Shown: positions 44,764 to 51,487 of the stretch, piece after piece
How positions within the stretch are numbered: position 1 is the first letter of the stretch
How the letters are laid out: each line of letters begins with the position of its first letter
Source: an uncultured Alphaproteobacteria bacterium
Lineage (GTDB): Bacteria; Pseudomonadota; Alphaproteobacteria; Rs-D84
Direction of reading: 5' to 3'
Length of the DNA stretch: 51,487 nucleotides
Assembly (NCBI GenBank): GCA_944389135.1
Contig: CALXLG010000003.1
Location: forward strand, 1-51,487
The notes under the pieces: generated by a model
What the model saw: only the letters and a program-made list of their open reading frames with translations
Told to the model about the DNA's origin: nothing
Databases searched by the model: none
Position numbers and translations under genes: made by a program

Positions 44764-46077
44764 TTTCAACAAATCACCCGATTTTATATATTCAGGGCTG
44801 TCTTTTGGTAATTTTTTGCGAGCAAGTTTTGCATACTTGCGCGCGTTTTCTTCGTCCCCACGCAAGTGATAATATTCTGCACGCGCCCAATCTGACAGAC
44901 CGCCGTCTTCATATGCGCGCGCTAATACCCAATATGTAAGCGGGGCCGGTTGTACTAACAAAGAACGCTTGCAAAGCTCAATCGCGCGCGCGTTATCCCC
45001 TGGCTTGTTTCTTTCTGTCAAAACCAACGCCAGCGCAGTTTCTATCTGGGGCGCAGATTCTTGTAAAGATAAACTTTTTTCATACGCTTCAACACTATCG
45101 TCATAATGCCCCAACTGATAATCAATATCGCCCAACAGCTCGTAAAAATAAGGATTATCAGGATTTCTGGAAATCAAAGTCTGCGTACCAACGCGCGCAC
45201 CAGATAAATTCCCCGCCTGCATTCTGGCAATCGCCCGCGCATATAGCGCAGCATCTGAAGTATCTGAATTCGGATATAAAGTATAAACTCTGTCTGCGTT
45301 ATCTAGGTACCCAATTAATTTTGCTTGGACCAGCGCAAAATCTTTTTCCTGCTTTGCCGTTGGCGCATTCTTGGCTACATAATCAGAATCTATCTTCTGA
45401 ATTTGTGATTTTACATTATTCAGTCGTTCTGATGTTAACGGGTGATTTATTCTGTTTGGGTTAACTTTTGATTCTAATACTGATGTCATATCTCCCATCT
45501 GAGTTAACACATCAATAAACCCTTCTGGTTCAAGCCCTGCTTTGACCAGTAAATTTAACCCCATATCATCTGCAATTCTTTCTTCATCACGTGTAAACGC
45601 CAACATAGATTGTTGTGCGACCCCACCAGAGCCAGCCAAAACCCCTGCCCCCAGCGATGGATTTCCACCAGCAACCATTAAACCGACCCCCAAGGCTTGT
45701 ATCAGCATTGCCCGCTTTAACTCTGCATCCATTCGTGCAGACATTTGCGCCATATGCCCACCAACTGTATGCCCTAATTCATGCGCAATTACCGCCTGCA
45801 ATGCCGACGGAGACTTTATCTGCGTCAGCAGCCCCGTATAAACATAGACATCTTCGCCCCCCATTACAAAAGCGTTAAAATCATCGCTGTTTATAATATG
45901 AACTTTTAATCTGCCGTCTGGGATATCTGCTGCACGCCCCAGCGGTTCAACCAACTCCGTCAACATTTTTTCCGTTTCGGTATCATTAATCAGCGACGCA
46001 GCCTGCGCAGAAAAAGCACACACAAAGCTAAACAAAATCGCCACTATCTTACGCACCAATTTCAACCCCACGGTCAA
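44761..46077 (-). CDS. M48 family periplasmic metalloprotease with TPR repeats (BepA-like)
   Basis: After a signal peptide (VRKIVAILFSFVCAFSAQA) comes the zinc-binding HELGH (99-103 of the longest frame) with the third ligand in RDEERIADDMG. The C-terminal half is TPR-like (YELLGDIDYQLGHYDDSVEA). BepA-like enzymes assist or degrade outer-membrane proteins. The end of recG overlaps this start by 29 bp if ATG 46077 is used; GTG 46056 is the better start for the signal peptide. Confidence 0.9.
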   Translation of the reverse strand: MTVGLKLVRKIVAILFSFVCAFSAQAASLINDTETEKMLTELVEPLGRAADIPDGRLKVHIINSDDFNAFVMGGEDVYVYTGLLTQIKSPSALQAVIAHELGHTVGGHMAQMSARMDAELKRAMLIQALGVGLMVAGGNPSLGAGVLAGSGGVAQQSMLAFTRDEERIADDMGLNLLVKAGLEPEGFIDVLTQMGDMTSVLESKVNPNRINHPLTSERLNNVKSQIQKIDSDYVAKNAPTAKQEKDFALVQAKLIGYLDNADRVYTLYPNSDTSDAALYARAIARMQAGNLSGARVGTQTLISRNPDNPYFYELLGDIDYQLGHYDDSVEAYEKSLSLQESAPQIETALALVLTERNKPGDNARAIELCKRSLLVQPAPLTYWVLARAYEDGGLSDWARAEYYHLRGDEENARKYAKLARKKLPKDSPEYIKSGDLLK

Positions 46078-48103
46078 AAATATAAATTAAATCACGCGTC
46101 CAATCATCAGGAACTTTTATATCCCGCGCACTGCGCGCCGCTAACTTAAATAAGTCATGATGCATTCTGTAATCTACAAAATGATAATTTATCCAACCAC
46201 TTTGACGCGTTCCCAGTAATTCACCAGTACCACGCATCATCAAATCTTGTTCCGCAATCTTAAAACCATCATCTGTTTCTGTCAGAACGTCCAAGCGTTT
46301 CAACCCATCTTCACTGATATTTCTGCCATATACCAATATGCAATAAGACTGCAAATTTCCACGTCCAACACGTCCACGCAACTGGTGCAGTGCCGCCAAG
46401 CCAAACCTTTCTGCATTTTCTATAACGATAATAGACGCAGACGGGACATCAATTCCAACCTCTATCACCGTTGTTGCAATTAATATACGCATATCTGAAT
46501 TATCGTCTGCAAAGCGCGCCATAACCGCATCACGTTGCTTTTTATCCATTTGCCCATGAACCAGACCAGCTGTTGGAAAATACTTTTTTAATTCTTCATA
46601 TCTTGATTCAACAGCGGTCATATCAGACTGTTCAGATTCTTCAACCAAAGGGCATACCCAGAAAACTTTTGCACCAGATTCTATCTGCAGGCGCAGTCTT
46701 GCCACTAACTCATCTATTCTAGCAATAGATAATTTTGTGGTCTTTATTGGCAACCTGCCAGCGGGCTTTTCATTTATAATTGATACGTCCATATCACCGT
46801 ATATAGTCATAGATAACGTGCGTGGTATAGGCGTAGCGGACAGTGCTAATAAATCTGGATTATTGCCTTTACCACGCAAAGCCTCGCGCTGAGAAACACC
46901 AAAGCGATGCTGTTCGTCCACAATAACCAGCCCTAAATCTTTATATTCCACATCTTCTGAAAATAGCGCGTGCGTTCCGACAACTACCTTGGTTCGCCCA
47001 GAACGAAGTGATATTAGTTTTTCTTTACGCCCTGCCCCCTTGTCGCGCCCAGTCAAGACATCACAGACTATGCCAATTTTATCGCACATAGGTTTTATCT
47101 TTGCATAGTGCTGTTGCGCCAATGTATCTGTTGGTGCCAAAAGCGCCGTCTGGGCACCTGTTTCCGCCATTTTAACCGCCGCGGCCAAGGCAACTATTGT
47201 TTTTCCACTGCCGACATCACCTTGGACAAGACGCATCATAGGTATACTTTGCGACATATCTGAAAAAATCTCGTCCAGCGTTCGCATCTGCGCCCCAGTC
47301 ATAGAAAACGGCAATGTCGCATAGAACTTATCCAACAGGTCATATTTTTTTGCACGCACGACACGGCGATTTCTTTCGTCTTTCCTGTTTCGGCGACTGA
47401 TAACAATCGCAGATTGATGTGCCAATAATTCCCAATATGCTAACTTAGCAACATATACAGAATTCGGATTCAGGTCGTCCGCACTTTCTGGAAAATGAAC
47501 GTGTTGCAATGCATCAAAGAACTCTAGTACCTGTGGTTCCGTTTCACTTGAGATTTTATCCGGCAAGACAGCAAAAATCTGGTCGCGCACATTTGCAAAA
47601 GTCTTTTGCGTCAGCCCTTCACCAGACGGATATATTGCCTGAACAGCGGGTATCTTTTCCGCATTCTGCATTTCTTCAATGAAGTCTGGGTGATTTATTA
47701 TTGCACGACTGGTTCGTTCTAACTTGCCACTGACCATACGCCACTGACCGACCGGCAATTTTTTCAACCAATAGTCTAAAAAATTTACATTAAAGAACTG
47801 TATTAAAACATTATTCCCCATTTTATCCGCACACACAATCTGTGTTGGGGTACGTCTGCCACGAAAGAAACCGCCTTTTTTATGTGATTTCACCAACAGC
47901 GGTATTGTAATTATATCACCTGGCAATGCCGATTGAACATTTTCAGTTATGCCACGGGCACGCACATATGCGGGAATATGCAACATAAAGTCCAATACCC
48001 TGCGTCCCCCCAGAACATCTTGGAATCGCGTTGCCAGAACGGGACCAACGCCCTTGATAAATTGCAGGTCTGTATTTAGAAAATCAAACAGTTCTTTCTT
48101 CAT
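46049..48103 (-). CDS. recG: ATP-dependent DNA helicase RecG
   Basis: The start at 48103 gives MKKELFDFLNTDLQFIKGVG, the usual RecG N-terminus; the ATG at 48139 adds 12 residues with no family support. Visible are the wedge domain (LLVKSHKKGGFFRGRRT), Walker A GDVGSGKT, VIVDEQHRFG, LSATPIPRTL, VIEVGIDVPSA and LRGRVGRG, plus the C-terminal GERL-type tail. It reverses stalled forks. Length is about 684 residues. Confidence 0.95.
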   Translation of the reverse strand: MKKELFDFLNTDLQFIKGVGPVLATRFQDVLGGRRVLDFMLHIPAYVRARGITENVQSALPGDIITIPLLVKSHKKGGFFRGRRTPTQIVCADKMGNNVLIQFFNVNFLDYWLKKLPVGQWRMVSGKLERTSRAIINHPDFIEEMQNAEKIPAVQAIYPSGEGLTQKTFANVRDQIFAVLPDKISSETEPQVLEFFDALQHVHFPESADDLNPNSVYVAKLAYWELLAHQSAIVISRRNRKDERNRRVVRAKKYDLLDKFYATLPFSMTGAQMRTLDEIFSDMSQSIPMMRLVQGDVGSGKTIVALAAAVKMAETGAQTALLAPTDTLAQQHYAKIKPMCDKIGIVCDVLTGRDKGAGRKEKLISLRSGRTKVVVGTHALFSEDVEYKDLGLVIVDEQHRFGVSQREALRGKGNNPDLLALSATPIPRTLSMTIYGDMDVSIINEKPAGRLPIKTTKLSIARIDELVARLRLQIESGAKVFWVCPLVEESEQSDMTAVESRYEELKKYFPTAGLVHGQMDKKQRDAVMARFADDNSDMRILIATTVIEVGIDVPSASIIVIENAERFGLAALHQLRGRVGRGNLQSYCILVYGRNISEDGLKRLDVLTETDDGFKIAEQDLMMRGTGELLGTRQSGWINYHFVDYRMHHDLFKLAARSARDIKVPDDWTRDLIYIFDRGVEIGA

Positions 48104-48153
48104 ATATATAAAAGTAGTCAAAATAAGCAAATTTCGCAATAAAATAAAAACAA

Positions 48154-48182
48154 TGGAAATCTGGATAAATATATTATATAAT
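48154..48182 (+). promoter_or_regulatory. Weak candidate promoter upstream of the first RNA element
   Basis: TGGAAA (48154-48159), 17 bp, perfect TATAAT (48177-48182). Small hairpins (CAATAA/TTGTTATTG; CTCCAAC/GTTGGAG) follow before the first element. Confidence 0.35.
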
Positions 48183-48266
48183 TAGTACTGCAATAATGTG
48201 TTGTTATTGCGGGGAATCAAAACCCCAACAGAGTATCTTATTACAGATAAAAAATCTCCAACTACA

Positions 48267-48363
48267 GGTTGGAGGGCGGTGAATATATTGAATAAACCCG
48301 CTATACTGTGTTATAGTTTTGATCCTCCAACCACCTGATTTTCCGGTGGTTTTTATTTAATAA
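48267..48363 (+). ncRNA. Structured RNA element, copy 1, ending in an intrinsic terminator
   Basis: The element matches copy 2 at all but two of 97 positions. Stems: P1 GGTTGGAGG/CCTCCAACC closes the unit; P2 GCGG/CCGC and P3 CTATA/TATAG lie inside; AACCACC/GGTGGTT plus a T run makes a terminator whose first strand overlaps P1. The one inner difference lies in the P3 loop, so pairing is kept. Only decayed traces of a ribosome site and coding start follow this copy. An upstream CTCCAAC at about 48256-48262 could pair with the P1 5' strand instead. Confidence 0.6.
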
Positions 48364-48398
48364 AAGCAAAGGGGATAAAACTGCCTGAAAAGTTCGGT

Positions 48399-48426
48399 TT
48401 GAATTTATATTCATATATCTTATAAT
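48399..48426 (+). promoter_or_regulatory. Promoter of RNA element copy 2 and the 63-aa gene
   Basis: TTGAAT (48399-48404), 16 bp, perfect TATAAT (48421-48426). Transcription would start near 48433, about a dozen bases before the element. Confidence 0.75.
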
Positions 48427-48445
48427 ACATTTGATATATGACTTT

Positions 48446-48542
48446 GGTTGGAGGGCGGTGAATATATTGAATAAACCCGCTATACTCTGTTATAGTTTTG
48501 ATCCTCCAACCACCTGATTTTCCGGTGGTTTTTGTTTAATAA
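48446..48542 (+). ncRNA. Structured RNA element, copy 2, in the leader of the 63-aa gene
   Basis: It has the same stems as copy 1: P1 48446-48454/48503-48511, P2 48455-48458/48477-48480, P3 48480-48484/48491-48495, terminator 48508-48514/48524-48530 followed by five T. P1 and terminator share four bases, the topology of a riboswitch or attenuator in which a bound ligand could hold P1 and stop termination. It could equally be a self-terminating small RNA. A good ribosome site and the 63-aa gene follow within 20 bp. It matches no riboswitch family I know. Confidence 0.6.
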
Positions 48543-48560
48543 AAACTGTGGGGGAAAAAG

Positions 48561-48752
48561 ATGAGCCTGTTCAAAATAGAAAAATATGAACAAGACACTG
48601 TAAAAGTAAGACAACGTAAAAAAATTCTGCAAGAACTTATCGCATCTTATGAATTTGAACCTGATATTACATTAACAGATATCCAACAACACCTGCAAAT
48701 TGTTCAGAAAGAAATTAAAAACCTGATACGAAAAGAAAAATCTAAGCGATAA
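48561..48752 (+). CDS. 63-aa charged helical protein under the RNA element
   Basis: GGGGG sits 9 nt before the ATG. The peptide is a highly charged pair of helices (YEQDTVKVRQRKKILQELIA and ITLTDIQQHLQIVQKEIKNL) with a basic end, suggesting a small nucleic-acid- or protein-binding factor. No family is recognised. It is the only gene between the RNA elements and the next terminator. Confidence 0.65.
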   Translation: MSLFKIEKYEQDTVKVRQRKKILQELIASYEFEPDITLTDIQQHLQIVQKEIKNLIRKEKSKR

Positions 48753-48756
48753 CCAT

Positions 48757-48792
48757 AAAAAGCGTCCCCTGTTATCAGGCGACGCTTTTTAT
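48757..48792. terminator. Bidirectional terminator
   Basis: AAAAAGCGTC and GACGCTTTTT pair around an inner CCTG/CAGG stem, ending the 63-aa gene on plus and the ycgN-like gene on minus. Confidence 0.85.
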
Positions 48793-48817
48793 TCCTTTCA
48801 CGGTAACTGATTAAAGC

Positions 48818-49264
48818 TTAACGAACATGCCAATTTGATGAACCTGGCAATATGTGCGTAACTGCTTCTAAAATATTCATACGTCTTGCTTTGTCGTTTG
48901 ATACTGGCTTTATCTTTGAAAAATCAACGTTTATAGGTTTTGGTGATGGACCAAAAATATATTCTACATACCCACAGGTACGTGGCAAAAGTTCGTCTTC
49001 TAATATTAAATCTAATGTGACTTTTTCACATAAACCCTGTTGGTCTGCAATTCTGTTTTTATATACCCGACATTTTTTTGTTTCACAATCAAACTTCTCG
49101 CAGCATAAATCAAAAAACGCCGGCTTGCCAATCTCAAAGTCCATTTTTATTAAGCAACACAATCCGCATTGCTTGCATACTGAATCCCACTGTTGCGGGT
49201 TCATATTTTTTAATTCGTCCGCACGTTGTTGTTGCTGCGGTGTCAAAACTATTTTATGTGCCAT
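48818..49264 (-). CDS. YcgN/YkgJ-like cysteine-cluster protein
   Basis: The 148-residue protein has CKQCGLCCLIKM, DLCCEKFDCETKKC and LPRTCGYVEY, the cysteine set of the UPF0260 (YcgN) family, probably binding zinc or an iron-sulphur centre. Its function is unknown. It starts 6 bp after rph ends and is likely cotranscribed with it. Confidence 0.9.
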   Translation of the reverse strand: MAHKIVLTPQQQQRADELKNMNPQQWDSVCKQCGLCCLIKMDFEIGKPAFFDLCCEKFDCETKKCRVYKNRIADQQGLCEKVTLDLILEDELLPRTCGYVEYIFGPSPKPINVDFSKIKPVSNDKARRMNILEAVTHILPGSSNWHVR

Positions 49265-49270
49265 TTTACT

Positions 49271-49987
49271 TTATTCCAAAACTTTCTTTTGTAATTCAAT
49301 TAACTTCGCACAACCTGTGGATGCCATATTCATTAATTGCAATAATTGCTCTTGTGAAAATGGATGCTGTTCACCTGTTGCTTGTACTTCTATGAATTTG
49401 CCTGATTCCGATACGACAAAATTAGAATCCAATTCTGCAGCACAATCTTCTTCATAATCTAAATCAAGTATCAATTCCCCGTCCCAAAGCCCTGCTGAAA
49501 TCGCGGCAACATGTTCTTGTATCGGGTTTTCACGAATGCGTCCCTTCTCCAGCAACCAGCGCACTGCCAGTGCCATTGCAACAAAACCACCCGTTATTGA
49601 TGCGCATCTGGTACCACCGTCTGCCTGGATAACGTCACAATCAATTGTTATCGTATGACGCCCCAGCTTTTCCATATCAACAACACTGCGCATCGCACGC
49701 CCTATTAAGCGTGAGATTTCCGCACTGCGATGATCTTTCATCAATGTTTCGCGCGTTTTTCGCGTACCAACAGCACGTGGCAACATTGAATATTCTGCGG
49801 TTACCCAACCACCCGTCTTGTTCTGCAGTCTTTTCCATAACGGCTGATTCAAATCAACAGACGCAGTACAAAGAACCTGCGTTCCCCCCATTTTTATCAG
49901 GCAAGAGCCTTCGGCCCATTTATTAACACCCGTTTCCATTGATACAGGACGAACTTGGTCAAACTTTCTTAAAGACGGTCGCATCAT
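49271..49987 (-). CDS. rph: Ribonuclease PH
   Basis: This phosphorolytic 3' exoribonuclease trims tRNA ends. Signatures are MRPSLRKFDQVRPV, GTQVLCTASVD, TAEYSMLPRA, RSAEISRLIGRAMRSVVD, TIDCDVIQADGGTRCASITG and EVQATGE. The length of 238 residues is normal. The start may be the second ATG (49984). Confidence 0.97.
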   Translation of the reverse strand: MMRPSLRKFDQVRPVSMETGVNKWAEGSCLIKMGGTQVLCTASVDLNQPLWKRLQNKTGGWVTAEYSMLPRAVGTRKTRETLMKDHRSAEISRLIGRAMRSVVDMEKLGRHTITIDCDVIQADGGTRCASITGGFVAMALAVRWLLEKGRIRENPIQEHVAAISAGLWDGELILDLDYEEDCAAELDSNFVVSESGKFIEVQATGEQHPFSQEQLLQLMNMASTGCAKLIELQKKVLE

Positions 49988-50022
49988 ATATAAAACCCTT
50001 AATTTTATAAAAACGTTTTGTC

Positions 50023-50050
50023 AGTATATCTTATGAATAATAAATTGCAA
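50023..50050 (-). promoter_or_regulatory. rph promoter
   Basis: On minus, TTGCAA (50045-50050), 16 bp, TATACT (50023-50028). Confidence 0.65.
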
Positions 50051-50062
50051 TTTTTTTTACGT

Positions 50063-50091
50063 TTGATTTTTTATATATATGTTGCTATCCT
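50063..50091 (+). promoter_or_regulatory. Promoter of the YbhN-like gene
   Basis: TTGATT (50063-50068), 17 bp, TATCCT (50086-50091), divergent from the rph promoter 13 bp away. Confidence 0.7.
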
Positions 50092-50113
50092 GCCAAGCTG
50101 AAAAAGGATTTTT

Positions 50114-51154
50114 ATGTCAGCAAAGACAAAACGCCTGTTCAAAAAACTGGTTAGTTATTCTGGGATATTTTTCTTCGTTCTGGCCGCAGGAATGCTGTGG
50201 TGGCAGTTACGTGAATACAGCTTTTATGATATTATCCACGCAATTCTAAGTATACCTTGGGTTAATCTGATTGCAGCATGTTGCGCGTGCTTTGTGGGGT
50301 ATCTGGCTCTTTCTTTATATGATTACCTTGCATTACGTTATGTTGGTGGACGCGTTTCTTGGTGGAAATGGATGCTGGCAGGAATGCTGGGGTTTGCAAT
50401 CAGTAATAACGCCGGTCATGCCGTAGTCAGCGGGGGTGCAATCAGATACAGACTTTATACCAGATGGCGCATAAGCGGTGGCGATATCGTAAAAATGCTA
50501 ACTTTTTCTGGTTTTACCTTCTTTCTGGGATGCTCTGCTATTTTAATTCTGGGATATTTTTTGGTGCCCAGTGCCCTATTGGATAAGTCTGTCGGGGCCA
50601 GCGTTGGTATAAATACTTTATTTATAGCCTGCACCGCAGCGGTGTTGGCTTATTTTGCAGCAACCTTGTTCTTTAACAAGAAAAGCATAAAAATCGGCAA
50701 TCTGAAGTTTCAAATACCAACAACTAAAATGGCGCTATTCCAAATGTTGTTAGGGGCCGCTGATAGTGTGCTGGCGGGACTGGTTTTATATTTCTGCTTA
50801 TTACCGTTTGTGCAAATTCCGTTTGGCACATATATAGGCCTGTTTGTAGTTGCCCAGACAACCGGTGTTTTCAGTCAAGTACCGGGTGGTATCGGTGTTT
50901 TTGAAAGCATTTTCTTGCTGGCATTACCGGAAAGCGTTGATAAGGCAGATATATTTGGGGCCCTGTTGGCATACAGAATTATATATTACGTACTGCCGCT
51001 GATTGGTGCTGGTGGTTTATTCTTTATATATGAAAACTGGTTGCGCGCCAGAATGAAAAGGTGGCTGGCCGAAGCAAAAGAAAAAATTCCGCAAATACCA
51101 GAAAAAATAAAGAATATCAAAAACATAAAAAACATCAAAAAACGAAAAAAATAA
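50114..51154 (+). CDS. YbhN/LPG-synthase-like polytopic membrane protein
   Basis: The 346-residue protein has about eight membrane helices, starting with YSGIFFFVLAAGMLWW. It has the family phrases ALRYVGGRVSWWKW, GFAISNNAGHAVVSGGAIRY and SQVPGGIGVFESIFLL seen in UPF0104 and the flippase half of MprF. There is no C-terminal synthase domain; it ends in a lysine-rich tail. Lipid or isoprenoid-lipid handling is plausible. AAAAAGGA precedes the ATG. Confidence 0.88.
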   Translation: MSAKTKRLFKKLVSYSGIFFFVLAAGMLWWQLREYSFYDIIHAILSIPWVNLIAACCACFVGYLALSLYDYLALRYVGGRVSWWKWMLAGMLGFAISNNAGHAVVSGGAIRYRLYTRWRISGGDIVKMLTFSGFTFFLGCSAILILGYFLVPSALLDKSVGASVGINTLFIACTAAVLAYFAATLFFNKKSIKIGNLKFQIPTTKMALFQMLLGAADSVLAGLVLYFCLLPFVQIPFGTYIGLFVVAQTTGVFSQVPGGIGVFESIFLLALPESVDKADIFGALLAYRIIYYVLPLIGAGGLFFIYENWLRARMKRWLAEAKEKIPQIPEKIKNIKNIKNIKKRKK

Positions 51155-51159
51155 ATACC

Positions 51160-51189
51160 TTGCGTTAAGATAGTTTCCCGTGCTATGCT
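51160..51189 (+). promoter_or_regulatory. rne promoter
   Basis: TTGCGT (51160-51165), 18 bp, TATGCT (51184-51189), giving a leader of about 165 nt before rne. The leader contains a short hydrophobic frame of doubtful reality. Confidence 0.6.
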
Positions 51190-51360
51190 GTAGGCTATCG
51201 TATGACATGGGGTTAATATAAGTGTTTATGTTATCACTATTTTCAATAATTCGCTTTGCGCTGTTTATCATCGTTGCGCATTCCCTTGGCATGGGCTTGG
51301 ACGCCCCACGGGGACGGGTTATTTCCTTTGCATACGCGCAGAAAACAAAAGGATTACTAA

Positions 51361-51487
51361 ATGTCAAAGAAGATTTATGTGGACGCAGTCCACCCGGAAG
51401 AAACAAGGGTGGTGGTGGTAGATACCGCTACGAACCGCGTTTCTGATTTTGACGTTGAAACAACGACAAAACCCCAGATAAAAGGGA
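51361..51487 (+). CDS. rne: Ribonuclease E/G, N-terminal fragment cut by the window end
   Basis: The 42 visible residues (IYVDAVHPEETRVVVVDT, then VSDFDVETTTKPQIKG) match the start of RNase E. AAAGGA lies 7-8 nt before the ATG. The S1 domain and catalytic part are beyond the window. Confidence 0.9.
   Translation, partial: MSKKIYVDAVHPEETRVVVVDTATNRVSDFDVETTTKPQIKG

Noticed and set aside
48267-48542. CRISPR-like array
   Set aside because: Only two units of 97 nt, each ending in an intrinsic terminator, with no spacers of regular size and no cas gene.
48852-49457. 201-codon plus-strand frame opposite ycgN-like and rph genes
   Set aside because: Antisense shadow; the minus strand carries unmistakable conserved proteins.
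51222-51446. Short hydrophobic frame in the rne leader
   Set aside because: GTG start without a good ribosome site, overlaps rne out of phase, and the C-terminal half is low-complexity; it could be a leader peptide but support is too thin.
1-51487. Alternative genetic code (TGA as tryptophan)
   Set aside because: Conserved tryptophans are TGG and several well-supported frames end in TGA, so the standard code holds.

Overview
This is an AT-rich bacterial segment that looks alphaproteobacterial. It has a double-membrane envelope (two-partner-secretion pore, Slam-type porin, trimeric autotransporter), and housekeeping genes recG, rph, ackA and the start of rne. Promoters read as TTGnnn-N16/18-TATnnT. 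The standard genetic code fits. Genus and species cannot be read from the sequence.

Layout. (1) 0.3-9.8 kb, minus strand: one tight operon for a surface polysaccharide. It encodes a small membrane protein, a GT2 glycosyltransferase, UDP-glucuronate decarboxylase, UDP-glucose dehydrogenase, an acyltransferase, a giant GT8-GT2-GT8 fusion, a membrane jelly-roll-like protein and an MsbA-like ABC exporter split by a -1 frameshift at an A7 run. (2) 9.9-27.8 kb: a defence island. It holds a CBASS-like SLATT + CD-NTase pair with a 73-aa follower. Facing it is a four-gene type III-like restriction operon (helicase, DUF4391, Mod, Res) that ends in an unlisted 40-aa membrane protein. Then come DUF4238, DUF4209 (RNxxxHG) and AAA/DUF4143 genes, the last behind two 31-bp operator-like dyads, and finally a P4-type integrase with two upstream companions. 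The island ends at a 3' fragment of tRNA-Asn (28.0 kb). A 27-bp stretch from that fragment recurs at 68-94, so the polysaccharide locus and defence genes may be one roughly 28-kb element. (3) 28.0-37.2 kb: a surface-protein and prophage-scrap segment bounded by imperfect 73-bp direct repeats. It has a two-partner-secretion pore whose large exoprotein is missing, an orphan polymorphic-toxin tip with a probable immunity gene, a Slam translocon with two paralogous surface lipoproteins (one with an RGD-rich repeat stalk), and a phage lysis cassette remnant (holin piece, endolysin, frameshifted Rz, overlapping Rz1). (4) 37.2-43.5 kb: a YadA-like adhesin, a serine recombinase, DUF378, tRNA-Lys(UUU), a membrane protein, a 564-aa orphan and a phage-tail-type (MTD N-terminal domain) protein. 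(5) 43.5-51.5 kb: conserved core genes ackA, M48 peptidase, recG, a 63-aa gene, ycgN-like, rph, a YbhN-like membrane protein and the rne start.

The most unusual feature is non-coding. Two copies of a 97-nt element at 48.27 and 48.45 kb fold as a three-way-junction-like stem set running into an intrinsic terminator, directly upstream of a 63-aa gene. The second copy has its own near-consensus promoter. I do not recognise this RNA. The second theme is recoding or decay: two genes (ABC exporter, Rz) are interrupted at A7 runs that match -1 slippery heptamers in phase. All functional calls rest on motif recognition by eye; no database search was run.
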